A stretch of DNA of 64,000 nt from Brevipalpus yothersi (lineage: Eukaryota > Arthropoda > Arachnida > Trombidiformes > Tenuipalpidae). The stretch covers positions 427,718 through 491,717 of the forward strand of contig QZCP01000334.1 in NCBI GenBank assembly GCA_003956705.1, written 5' to 3'. Positions 33,785-45,354 of the stretch are shown here, one piece after another. The position numbers and the translations under genes are program-made. Numbering within the stretch: the first letter of the stretch is position 1; every line of letters starts with the position of its first letter. The notes under the pieces were generated by a model. The model had not been told where the DNA came from, made no database searches, and saw only the letters and a program-made list of their open reading frames with translations.

Positions 33785-35823
33785 TCATAATTTACAGCTA
33801 TGAGCAAATCTCGGAAAAGGAACTACATCTTTGATGCTTTTTATGCCAGTGAAAGTTTGAATCATTCGATCGAAACCGAAACCAAATCCTCCCAGAGGAA
33901 CTCCTCCATATCTTCTCAAATCGAGGTACCTGAATGACGAGAGAATAAAGTGTAAGATTTTTTGAATGCTCCAAGAGAATTCCTATTTCTAACCATTCTA
34001 AATTTTCAGCACTCTCCAAATGACTCATGTTGGCTTTCAACGTTTCCAGATTATCTTCCCTCAAACTTCCACCACAAACTTCACCTCCGATTGCAGTGAT
34101 GAGATCGAAACATAAGGCCTTGTGAGAAAGAATATTTCATGAGACTACAATCAGTAAGGGGTTACGAGAAGACTTACTTCATTATTGTGAGATTTCATGT
34201 AGAATGGTTTCAATGACATTGGAAAATGAGTTATGAAAGTTGGCCTATTCTCAAAGTATTTCAAAATGACTGTCTCATGATAAACGGAAAGATCTTCCCC
34301 ATAACTAATCGGCTGGATCCTCTGACGTTGATTGAGAAGATCGACCGCTTCCCGGTAAGTTATTCTGGGTAGAGTAAAAGAAAAATGTACATGAGAGATG
34401 GCTCTTTGAAATAGAAGGGATGATAGTACCTGAAATATGGCTTCCTCAGTTGCTCGAAAGAATCAAAATTGGTAATTTTCAAAAGTCTCTCGAGATTTTC
34501 ATTCTTCTCTGGATTGATAACTTCGACAAGTGATCTCATAATAAACTCTACTCGATTCATTAAACTATCTAAATCATTCATGAAAGCTTCTTCAACTTCG
34601 AACATGGTGAATTCACTTAGATGACGACGTGATTTGGTGTTTTCCGCTCTAAAAGTTGGTCCAATGGTATAAACTCTCGATAGAGCACTGGAACGTGGAG
34701 GAGAAAGGGTTCAATTTTTTTTCTAATCATCAATCTGAATCTTACCTTGCGGCAGTCTCGAGATGAAGTTGAGCTGAAACAGTTAATTTGACTTGATCAT
34801 CAAAGTAGGAAGAATTTTCATTGTCGTGAGAAGTCTTCAAAGAAAAGAATGAAGTTAGAGTAATCAATTAATTCAATTGTATGGAGCTCACCTTGACAAA
34901 AAATGATTTGCAACCACCTTCACAGTCGTTTTTGGTCATGATTGGGGTGGTCACATGAAAATATTCATTCTCTTTCATAATTTGATGAATTTCTTGATAA
35001 ACATCACTCCTTAATCTCATGAGAGCAGCAAAAGGAGCCACTCGAGGACGGAGATGAGGAAATGCTCGCATAACTTTCCAATCACCGGAAAGACCAGTCG
35101 AGCTAAGAAATGGATAATCAACTGGCTTACAATGACCGAGTACATCTATCTTGTCACAATATATTTCGACTGATTGCTCTGGACCTTTACTTTGAACAAA
35201 ATTTCCAACACAAGAAACACAAGAGCCAAACTCAACTTTTCCATCAGCTCTGCGAATCAAATCACAATCAATTATTGACTCCAAATTATCTCCGTCTTAT
35301 TACACTCACCCAAGCAAATGTGTAGGGACGACAATTTGAACTCGCTTGTTTGACAGTCCATCGGACACCGACAAAAAGTGATGATTTTTAAGGCGACGTA
35401 GAGAGCGGACCCATCCCTAAGAATTGACAAATCATTAATCAATAATCAAGAATAACAACCCTAGAATTACCGGATGAAAATGCTGAGGATTGAAATACAC
35501 TGAGTTGTACTCACTTGGACAGCAATTTTTTGATCCAATGCAGCATGAGTAAAAACTTCAGCTACCGTTAATTTGGGTACAATTTCGTTTCCAACAGTAA
35601 GACTAGTTTGTTTAATTGATGGCTTCTTGATTGATTCGTCGGATTGATCATCATGATCATCGTAAGGCAGAGAAGATGATGACGATGATGATAATCTAAT
35701 GGAAACAGATCGTCCAAAAGTAGATGACCGCAAGATTGGCAAGCAGCTACGAATAAAGCACAATTTAGTCATCATCACCAACAAAAATCCCTCGATGATC
35801 CCACTCAAACCAACATGAATCAT
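33785..35823 (-). CDS. NARS2: Mitochondrial asparaginyl-tRNA synthetase
   Basis: Eight exons (35823-35515, 35416-35310, 35249-34892, 34834-34746, 34687-34430, 34364-34178, 34118-33994, 33929-33785) join in phase to 525 residues. The N-terminus is basic and Ser-rich, fitting a mitochondrial targeting peptide, with possible internal starts at the Met pair near residue 17. The OB-fold anticodon-binding domain follows (GWVRSLRRLKNHHFLSVSDG). The class II core has motif 2 (FRAENTKSRRHLSEF) and motif 3 (GGFGFGFDRM). The end is FPRFAHSCKL. The enzyme charges mitochondrial tRNA-Asn. The second intron is only about 60 nt. It is divergent with PIGZ. Confidence 0.93.
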
Positions 35824-36215
35824 TCAAAGTTCTAGATATTCAAAAATAAACATAACTACAATCAATGAACACATGTGTTCATTATCATGAACTTTCGGTG
35901 GAAACATGTGCGCTTTGTTTATGTTTATCATTGAACGCAGTCTGATTGGCTGTCAAGTTAAGTTTAAAATACTTTTTTCGGTTATGTTTTGTCGGTTTCA
36001 TTTTCGGTTCACAACCCAAGTTACCATCAATTTGGATTATATGTTTATGATGATGTGAAGTGAAGAGAGAGATATTACACACAGACAGTATCTGTGATAT
36101 TGCATCAATTGTGCCATTTTATATCTTCTGTCTGGTATGATTAACTGTCAATTAATGGTGATCTAAAAACAGCAACAGTATTTCATACACCTGTATACAT
36201 ATCAAATGAATTACA
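35824..36215. promoter_or_regulatory. Shared upstream region of NARS2 and PIGZ
   Basis: The two divergent start codons are separated by 392 bases, so their promoters must share this stretch. No specific motif stands out. Confidence 0.4.
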
Positions 36216-38134
36216 ATGATACTGTCCGTTTCAACAATTAAATTATTGCTCATAGTGTCTTATTTGGCTCGGATTGTGTTGACAATCTTACCACAGTATG
36301 GCTACATTCATCCGGATGAATTTTTTCAATTCACTGAACCAGTATTGGGTGATTTGTTGTTCATTAAGTGGCTGAAAACATGGGAATTCACGACACCATT
36401 TCCCATTCGATCTGTAGCCTTACCTTTTCTGATCACTTCACCGGTAATTCTTGCCCGAGAATGGTTGGACATAAAATTGGATGGCTACGCTCTTCTGGTG
36501 ATTCCGAGAGTGATTATGACAATTTTATCGTTTGTGGTAGATTATGTTCTCTACCAGATATCGGAACAAACGATGGGCTGGAGATGGCATCTACCTTGCC
36601 TGATATATTCTACATCTTTTCTTACTCTCTGCTTCATGACCCACACATTTACAAATGCTATCGAAACAATTCTTTTAGCGTTAGTGGTTATGATTGTGGT
36701 CAGATCGATAAATGCCAAGAGGCCATCTGAATATCTCTTCCTTGGTTTTCTGCTGTCAGTTGGAGTTTTTAATCGACCCACTTTCATGGCTTTCGCTCTG
36801 GTTCCAACCATTTTCTGGATGCTCACTGGAAGAGGAAGATTTTTGAAAAAAATCATCAAAAATGGCACCAAACTGCTTCCATCATTCTTTTTGACATCGA
36901 TGATCATGGTTTCAATCGATACTCTCTACTATCGACCGGCATTGGAAGATGAAATTGCTGTAAGTTGAATCATTTCAAATCAAATGGAAATACCTAATCA
37001 TTTTGCCTAGTTGAAATGAATTGATTGAGCTGGAATAGAACCTTTAGAACGGGTTACTAAGTTTCTATTGCGAAATGATCAGGCATTCCTGTTAATCCTC
37101 TCTCTGATCTTCTCAAAGCGTGAGGAAATCTTATGAGAGTATTGCATCATCTACCTGTTCTAATCTTGTGAGATCTTTTCTATTTTTTTCAGGCTACCAT
37201 TATGAAAGGACCTGAGGCAGTTGTAAAGAAGATCACAAATGAATACTTCTTGGAACGAGTAGCCTCCATGATAGTGGTTACCCCATATAATTTCATATTA
37301 TACAATACAAATCCATCAAATTTGGCGAAGCATGGTCTACATAATTATTATCACCATATACTGGTCAATGTTCCATTTGTTTTTGGTTTGGTTGGAATTT
37401 TTGCTTACTTGGATGCTGTGAGCTTGATAACTCGTCGAAAAAATCTCAGAGCAATACCAGCCAAAACCATGATGTTTTTCACTTTTTGGCTTTCGCTAGC
37501 TATCCTTTCCGTTATTGCTCATCAAGAGGGTCGCTTTTTGATGCCTCTTATCATATCATTAACTTATATCTATGGTGACCGCTTTCGCACTAGAAAGAAG
37601 CTTTTCTTTTTATGGCTACTTTTCAACACAATTCTCACCTACTTTTACGGATTCGTTCATCAAGCTGGAGTTGTTCATTCCCTTTTAGACTTGAACAAGA
37701 AAATTCAATCTGGCCAAGCTTCACCAATTGATCTCATAATAGCACGTACTTACCTGCCCCCATTGACACTTCTCCAGCTCAGTGCTAATGATATGAAAAA
37801 TGTTGTTCATGATCTGTCCATTGAGCCGAACTTTGTCAACTCCGTGCAAAAGCGGATAACTTCGATCATGAGAAAGAAAGATCGCAATTCCATCTTTCTA
37901 GCCATTCCAAGCTGCTTGGCTCCACGACTAGCAGACATCATCTCCATGTCTCCTTATAAAATTTGGTTTAAAATTGTAAAAAGTTATTTTCCACATTTCA
38001 CGCATGAAGATTTCGATTCTTCGTGGAAAATTCTCGTCGATTCAATGAATGCTGGAAACTTTTTCGAGGGATTGAAAAAAGCTTTCTCGCTAAATTTGTA
38101 CCAAGTTTTCCAAGAATCTAGCCAGAAAAGCTAG
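36216..38134 (+). CDS. PIGZ: GPI mannosyltransferase 4 (PIGZ/SMP3, GT22)
   Basis: Two exons (36216-36959, 37193-38134) join in phase 0 to 561 residues. The protein is polytopic. Near the N-terminus it has the GT22 catalytic-loop motif HPDEFFQ after PQYGYI, and later the family signature HQEGRFLMPL. These match SMP3/PIGZ, which adds the fourth mannose to the GPI precursor in the ER lumen, using dolichol-phosphate mannose. The start ATG precedes a first membrane helix (IKLLLIVSYLARIVLTIL). AATAAA lies at 38173-38178. Confidence 0.9.
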
Positions 38135-38862
38135 TTTTCACTTTGTTGAAACACAATCTTATTTTGAATACGAATAAAAATTGACTTCCTAGATGAATTG
38201 ACTCAGATCTGATCGCAAATCTCAAGCAGTCTGATTGACGTATCAACGACTGTAATTGCTCCTTCAGTCATCCAAAAGAATAACAGCATTGAATCTGACG
38301 ATTAACCTTACATCACAGACACCTAGGGGCTTACGTCATAGCTGACCTATACTTATGACCAATCATGTCATCTATTTAATCATTCTAACATGGCTGGTTA
38401 AGCCAACGAAACAAATTGAACAGCTCTAAATGGAACGGTGTGAGCGAGATCTTTCAAAATATTCCGATCAAAATTTTCATCGGATCACATCTCAAATGCA
38501 TATCTACTTATCCAAATTCATTTAATCTTATGATTTACCACAAAAATTGCGGATTAATCCCTCCCTCTCAACACTTCACAACTGACAACTAATTGTGAAT
38601 TGATCAACTAATCACTCGGACAAACTTTTCCCGGGTCAATCTGAATCAGATGAAAACTCTTGCTCATTGGCTTTAAAAAAGCAAACTTTGAGTTGCGCTA
38701 TTGAGTTACATCATCAAGTCAAACACATTGATTGTAAACACAAACACGCTTCGAGGTTTGCGATTGATTGAAAACAGTTTCGTTCTAGTGGAAGATGTTC
38801 ATTTCGTTCTTGTGTAATATTTCCCATTAACTGTGATTAAATTCTCATTGTGATTGTGAGCC
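38135..38862. other. Intergenic region between PIGZ and RECQL
   Basis: AT-rich, with the PIGZ poly(A) signal and the RECQL promoter. No coding signal. Confidence 0.5.
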
Positions 38863-41066
38863 ATGGACAACTTTGGAAGTATGAAGATTCGCAATCGACA
38901 GCTCAATGAAGCCAAGAAAAAGCTACATGAGATCGATGAGATGATACAAAAACTTAAGAGTGAGAGGCGCGAAATTGTCGAAACAATATCGAGACTTGAG
39001 GACAATGTTGTGGTTGATTCGGAGGAAGCTAAGCGTCGATTGTATGAGGATGATTTTGAATGGAGTGAAAGAATGCTCCAAATATGTGCATCTGTTTTCA
39101 AAATCAAATCATTGAGATCTTTACAAAAGCCGGCTATCAATGCAACCATGAGTGGCATCGATTGTTTACTCATCATGCCGACCGGTGAGTCTTATTCCTT
39201 ATTAATCATTTTTTGCACTCTCATCATCTCATCACTATCTCGAGAATGAAGTGATTGCATATCCTCAAATTATTGACTTTGAATCTTCCAGGTGGTGGTA
39301 AGAGTTTATGTTTCCAATTACCATGTCTTCTCACCCCTGGTGTAACTGTGGTCATCTCTCCACTATTATCGTTGATGGAAGATCAGCTCAGAGGAATGAA
39401 AGAGCTTGGAATTGAGGCGATGATATTCAATGCTCAAAGTGATAAGGATGATTTCAAACAGCTCATGAATGGAATGGTTAATAGGGAATCATCGCTCAAA
39501 CTCATTTATATCACTCCTGAAAAGCTTGCCAAGTCAAAGCGTTTCATGTCTCAGCTTGAAAAAATGCATGGTGTAGGACGATTTGCTCGATTGGTGATCG
39601 ACGAAGTTCACTGTTGCTCACAGTGGGGTCATGATTTTCGTAAAGACTATAAATTTCTGGGTATCATGAAGGGTCAATATCCTGATGTACCTATTCTTGG
39701 TTTGACAGCAACAGCAACGGGAGAAGTTATTCGAGATATCAAAAAAATGCTCAACATAGAGAAATGTTTGGTATTCAAGGATAGCTTTTATCGACCTAAT
39801 CTCTACTATAAGGTCGAATACTCACGTACTAAGGATGATAGTTTGAAAGTTGCTGAATTAATCAAAAGTCAATTTCGAGAACAAAGTGGAATCATTTATT
39901 GTCTCACAGTGAAAGAAACGGATGATCTGTCAAATAAACTAAGAGCTCAAAATATTCTCTCAGCTTCATATCATGCTCAATTGTCCCCAGAGCGAAGAAG
40001 TGAAGTTCAGAGAAGATGGTTCGAAGGTATTTTCCAAGTAATTGTCGCAACAGTTGCTTTTGGAATGGGAATCAATAAGATGGATGTGCGCTTTGTGATA
40101 CATTATTCGATGTCAAAGTCTTTGGAAAATTATTATCAGGAAACAGGTCGAGCTGGTAGAGATGGAAAGCCTGCTCAATGTATAATGTACTACCGTTTTC
40201 AGGATGCCTTCAGAGCAACATCGTTATTCTATGCTGATGTAGATGTTACTCGTATAATTTATCAGATGATTCGTTTTTGTATCGATCGAAAAAAGTGCCG
40301 CAAGAAATTGATTGCACAATACTTTGGCGATGCTGACTGTAAATGCAAAAAAATGTGTGATAATTGTGATGGAACATATTCTTCGAAGGAGGTCAACGTT
40401 CAAGGCATCTACTTAGATATATTGAAAATAATCAAAACTGCCACTGGTGTGAAAGAACGTTTGACACCCCTCAAATTAATAGATGCTCTGTATGGGAAGA
40501 ATAAGAAAATAAGACCGGCTGATGTACTCACTCCATCTTATACTAGAGAAGTTTGTGAATCGATACTTTTAAATTTAGTTCTGGATGGATATCTCAAGGA
40601 AGAATATCATTTCACACCGTATTCAACGATAAGCTACATAGTTCCCGGTTACCGTGAATCCATGGCAAAAACATCACCAATCAAGGTTCAAATTTACACC
40701 CCAAGAGCTGATGGATGTTCTTCATTCTCATCGTCATCATTCTTGCAAGAGGATGCAAATTCATCTATAAATTCAAATAATTCTTCCTCTAACCAAGCCT
40801 TTAAATCAACTGTGTTGGATTCTCCTCCCTCAACCAGCTATGATTATGAAACTCCCTACGATGACTATGTACCGGAAGAGGAGCAAATATACAATCGGAT
40901 TGAGGATTCTGGTTCAGATGATTCTCTAGTCACTAGACCCACTAAAAAGTCTAGAAAATCAATAGTCATTCAAGATGACGATTCCGATGAGATTCTCTTC
41001 GACACACCTGGACCCTCGAAGAACCCACGAAAAAAACTCAACACCTCTCCAATATATATTGATTGA
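38863..41066 (+). CDS. RECQL: ATP-dependent DNA helicase Q1 (RecQ family)
   Basis: Two exons (38863-39184, 39292-41066) join in phase to 698 residues. An N-terminal coiled coil (about 12-50) is followed by the helicase core: Walker A MPTGGGKS (about 105-112), DEVH box 211-214 in DEVHCCSQWGHDFR, GLTATAT, and motif VI QETGRAGRDGKP. Then come the RecQ zinc-binding Cys set (CKCKKMCDNC) and a winged-helix domain (KLTPLKLIDALYG-like). There is no HRDC domain. The C-terminal tail is acidic and Ser-rich. This is the RECQL1 layout. The enzyme unwinds forked DNA and branch-migrates repair intermediates in the nucleus. Confidence 0.95.
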
Positions 41067-41242
41067 GATACTATATATATATTTATTTTTTTCAGCCCAT
41101 GATCATGTTGCATCACAAATCTTGTACACAATATTTCTCATTCTTTTCCAAATGAAGCAATGCTTTCATATGAAGAAAGTTTCGCATTCATAAGAGAGGG
41201 AAAGGAAGAGGAAGAGGAAGAGGAAGAGGAAGAGGAAGAGGA

Positions 41243-41327
<85 letters not shown>

Positions 41328-41345
41328 NGAGGAAGAGGAAGAGGA

Positions 41346-41432
<87 letters not shown>

Positions 41433-42469
41433 GAACAAATTTTTCAGTCCCCACAGCCAAAAACCGATTGAATTGGTTGATCGAGCTGAAATTTCCAGTC
41501 TGAAAACTTTTTTGAGCAAAAAAATTCGCCCAATAATCTGTTTCAACCGCTAGAGTTCGCTTCAAACTGACAAACAGCTTTCCAGCGACACTAGCGCCAA
41601 GTACAAGTGAAGCGGTTGAGAAGAGAAGAACGAAATATCGATACTTTTCGCCATCTTGTTTTGCCACAGAAATGAAGAAGCTGTAGCTTCAGATTTTTTT
41701 TTCAAATTAACTTTAATTAATTTTCATCTTGTTACATTATTTTAAATATTGTGTTGGCATTCGAGGTGGAAAAAATTAGTTGAAGTAAGTTGGTATGTTT
41801 GGTGATTTTATTGGTACACACATTGTTTATGGGGAAGTTATTTTTTTTGTCTCCCACTTTCTCGTATCCATGCGATCGATTGTTGATTTGTGGTATACTT
41901 TGTATTTATTTACTTTGTAATATGACTAATAATTTGACAGATCAGTAATGTTCATGCAATTTTCTCAGTGTCTATAATATTCATTACTGTGTATGTGTCA
42001 ATTTGATGAGTAACTTATTTTGGTAGACCTTTTTGGCTACTTTTTGGTCGATCATAGTTTGATTAATTTTTTTGGCTCCAAATATCATGTAAGAAGATTA
42101 TTTTCAAGTTCCACTGGCCATTGATTGACTTTCAGTTCATTTTGATATTATCTGATTTTGTTTTATTCTTTTGAGCTTTATTTTGCTCGTTTTTGCCATG
42201 TATACATCTCTTTACCCAGCGAGTTTTTCCATCATTTCCTCTATTTATCAATTAATCCGCTCCACACTTTCCCGTTCTGATGTGGATACATGATGATAGT
42301 AGATATCAATTATGATACGGACAATCGTAAATTATTGGATGCTGATAAGAACTTCCAAATGAGCAGTGTTGCTCGTGATGATTGATAATGGAACGATGTA
42401 TCTTTTTATTTGTTTTCCACTCTCATCTTGTTTCTCTCTATCTATCTGATAGATCAATTCTAACCGAAA
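41067..42469. other. Repeat-rich spacer before the CTD-phosphatase gene
   Basis: Holds the GA/GGAAGA array at 41198-41427 and, on the minus strand, a YY1-like AAGATGGCG (41649-41657). A 5' UTR exon of the downstream gene may lie here. Confidence 0.5.
41198..41427. repeat. Compound (GGAAGA)n/(GA)n array with a single N
   Basis: Two consecutive copies of the same pattern (GGAAGA units, then GAGAGAGAAAGAG, then a long GA run) meet at one N at position 41328. The order and interruptions of the two halves match, which points to an unmerged overlap at a contig join or a duplication. Confidence 0.9.
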
Positions 42470-43579
42470 ATGAGGCACGGGAGAAGTGGCAAGCGAAAGA
42501 AGAGACGAAATGTCCATACCAACGGAAAAAGCGCTGACAAAGTTGATACGCTGATAGCTTCTTGTGATTATTATTGTCATGAGAAGATGGAATCGCTTGA
42601 TGTTGAAACTGATAACAGTTCACCAATGAATGTGAATGTGGATGAGGGTGAAGAGAATTTGGATGATGTAGTCGAATTTGAAAATATGGATCCTTACCAA
42701 TTCATTCGAAACCTACCGCCACTTACACCAGACATGATATCCCGCTATCCAGCTTTGCCATGTAAAACACGATCATCACCCGAATTCAATTTGGTCTTGG
42801 ATCTTGATGAGACGCTTGTACACTGCTCTCTAACTGAACTTCAGGATGCAACTTTCACTTTTCCTGTAGTGTTCCAGGATAACGAATATCGAGTCTTTGT
42901 ACGGACTCGTCCCTTCTTCCGCCAATTTCTCGAGAAAGTTTCCCGACTCTTCGAAGTAATTCTATTCACAGCTTCCAAGAAGGTGTATGCCGATAAACTA
43001 GTGAATATTTTGGATCCTGAACGGAAGTTCATCAAGTGAGTACTCTATTGCATTGATACTTGCGGTATATCTTCTTGTTTTGCTGCCTTGGTCATCATGT
43101 ATTCATTTGACTTTCTCAATTCTAGACATCGTCTCTTCCGTGAACATTGTATTTGTATCAGTGGTAATTATATTAAGGACCTGAACATCTTGGGAAGAGA
43201 TCTATCGAAAACTATCATGATAGACAATTCTCTTCAAGCATTCGGATATCAGGTAAGGGGCATTCATAGTGCAATATATTCTTCTTTCTTAATCCTCTAA
43301 TAACTAATTTTATCTCTTGATTGAAGCTTGAAAATGGTATCCCAATAGAGAGTTGGTTCAACGATCAAAATGATCGAGAATTACTCAATCTAATACCTTT
43401 TCTTGAGGAATTAGTAGCATCGGTAGGTTTTAATCAACTTCTTTCCTAGCTCATTTGATAATCATTGAATTCTTTCGGAACAGAAAAAAGATGTTCGACC
43501 TCAGATCTCGAGCCGATTTCATCTCTCCAAGTCGGGAGGATTCAAGGGTTCAGCTTTCAACTCGTCAATAGTTTGTTGA
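42470..43579 (+). CDS. CTDSPL2: CTD small phosphatase-like protein (CTDSPL2 type)
   Basis: Four exons (42470-43035, 43126-43252, 43327-43422, 43484-43579) join in phase to 294 residues. A basic N-terminus (GKRKKRR) and acidic linker lead into the FCP1/SCP phosphatase domain, with the catalytic DLDETLVHCS (DxDxT motif), VRTRPFFRQFL, LFTASKKVYADKL and GRDLSKTIMIDNS. It dephosphorylates Ser/Thr residues, in the family including the RNA polymerase II CTD and Smads. The C-terminal 25 residues differ from the usual end. The residue after IDNS is Leu, where the family nearly always has Pro. An AATAAA is at 44101-44106, far downstream. Confidence 0.92.
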
Positions 43580-44266
43580 TCTCACCAATTTCTCCAATAT
43601 TTGATTAAAGACACGATCAATGTTCAATTTTACCTAAAATGTAACAATTGGACGTTTCCCATTTAAATGTGCTCCAGTTGAATATACTCTGAGAATTAAC
43701 TAATTAGATTCTCGGATTTTCGCTATCGTATTTGTGCGTAGCTTTAGTTTATGATTGTTCTTCTCCCTGGGATCTTCAATGATCATCTTTTAACGAAGGA
43801 CTGAGGTAGATCCTTCTGTATCACAACTCAACCCAACTAGTCGATTATAGGGTTTATGGTCCTCTTCATCTCCACATCCAGACTGATTATGTGTATTGGA
43901 TTATGATATTTCCCGAATGAACTGACTGTTTGTGCGTGACTGGAAGACATTCAAGAGGATCCTCCCAATATTACCTTATGATTTAGCATTTTAAAATTTC
44001 ATGTCGACTTCACTCCTCATCATACTATAATCAAAATACGGCAAAGTTTACACTTTTCTCATTTTTGAGCTTTCACCTTCCGTGAAGAACAGTGCAATCA
44101 AATAAAATTGAATTTTACAACTCTAATCAACAAAGAGTCACTCAAAACTTAATTTCAGCTTAATAACTTGTCCAATCCGAATGCAGTATAGTTTTTAGGC
44201 AAATTTTACGTTTAATTGGATGTCCGAGGGGTATTGTAATTACAAAATAAACACCACAGGTGCACA
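43580..44266. other. Convergent 3' region of the CTD-phosphatase and RPS16 genes
   Basis: 3' UTR sequence with a plus-strand AATAAA at 44101-44106. No coding signal. Confidence 0.5.
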
Positions 44267-44783
44267 CTAACGGTAAGACTTTTGGTAGCGAGCTCTTGGA
44301 CCTGGTCCACCGAACTTTTTGGGTTCACATCGTCTAGGATCAGCAACCAACAGCGTTCTGTCGTATGAGAGTAGAACATCCTTGATTTCTTTCTTACTAG
44401 CTTCATCAACATATTTCTGATAGTAAGCAACCAAAGATTTGGAGATGGCTTGTCTTATAGCATAAATTTGGGCAACATGTCCACCACCACGTACTCTTAC
44501 ACGGATATCAACTGAAGCAAATCTGAGAGAGACAAAATAAACAATATCAGTCAAACGATCATCAATCCGTCATACAACACAAGACAACCACTTACTTTTC
44601 AGGTCCAAGTAATAGAATAGGTTCTAATAATTTGTATCGCAATGCTGCTGGTTCCCACAAATCCAATGGTCTACCATTAACTTTCAACAATCCACCACCT
44701 TGTTTACAATAGGCAACTGCTGTGGCGGTCTTCTTACGTCCGAACACTTGGACACATCTGATCGGCTCTTTATTAGGATTCAT
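44267..44783 (-). CDS. RPS16: 40S ribosomal protein S16 (uS9)
   Basis: Two exons (44783-44596, 44522-44267) join in phase to 147 residues, the expected length. Conserved blocks are VQVFGRKKTATAVAYC, KVNGRPL, YKLLEPILLLG, VRGGGHVAQIYAIRQ, ALVAYYQKYVDEASKKEI-type sequence and the invariant end GPRARYQKSYR. It is a component of the small ribosomal subunit head, with its C-terminal tail reaching the P site. The start is the internal ATG at 44783; the frame continues upstream only through a GTG. A GTAAGT/TTTAAG pair upstream could mark a 5' UTR intron. It is divergent with the F-box gene. Confidence 0.97.
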
Positions 44784-45354
44784 TGTAGATATCTTAAACA
44801 CACACCAACTTGTCCTACACCCAAGTAAACTTACAATTAATTAAATTAAACCGGCAGACTAATTACCAACACAGGCATCAAATACAATAAATTCACTATG
44901 ATAAGCGGAAACGGAAACACAAAAATCATGCTTATTTCTCACTAGCGACATCTAGTGGTGTGAGCAGAAAGAGAAGGAAAAGTTGCTCACTTTTTCAATC
45001 TTTTTCAATCTCGAAGTGAAAAAGTTTTTGTGTTTCACATTTTTCGAAGTTTTCTTCTTTAGTTTGGAGAGTTTCTCAAGAGGAAGACTTTTCTCAGATT
45101 GAATATTTGAGAAGTTCGTTAAAAGTGCATGTGTGTTAATGATTTATGATTATTTATTGTGATGTTAAATTTTCCTCTCTCTCTCTGTGTGTGTGTAAGG
45201 ATAACGTGTTGGGCTGACAAAATGTTTTCCTGTCTCTTTGTTCGTGAATAACGGAAAAAGAGGAGCAGCATTGCGAGTAGTTTTTTTTTGAATCGGTCTT
45301 TCATAACGGTAACTGAGTTTGAAAAAGATAACATAAAGTATAACAATTGCTATT
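44784..45354. promoter_or_regulatory. Shared upstream region of RPS16 and the F-box gene
   Basis: A 571-base divergent promoter region. On the minus strand, 44958-44945 reads CCACTAGATGTCGC, one mismatch from a CTCF-type consensus. Confidence 0.35.

Noticed and set aside
35250..35309. Open frame continuing NARS2 directly upstream of 35249
   Set aside because: It is an approximately 60-nt intron: GTGAGT donor and CGCAG acceptor restore the family sequence exactly, while reading through gives stops.
41160..41667. Frames through the GA array, including a minus-strand piece with a hydrophobic segment
   Set aside because: Repeat translation. The minus-strand piece has only a GTG start and no splice signals that would remove the repeat.
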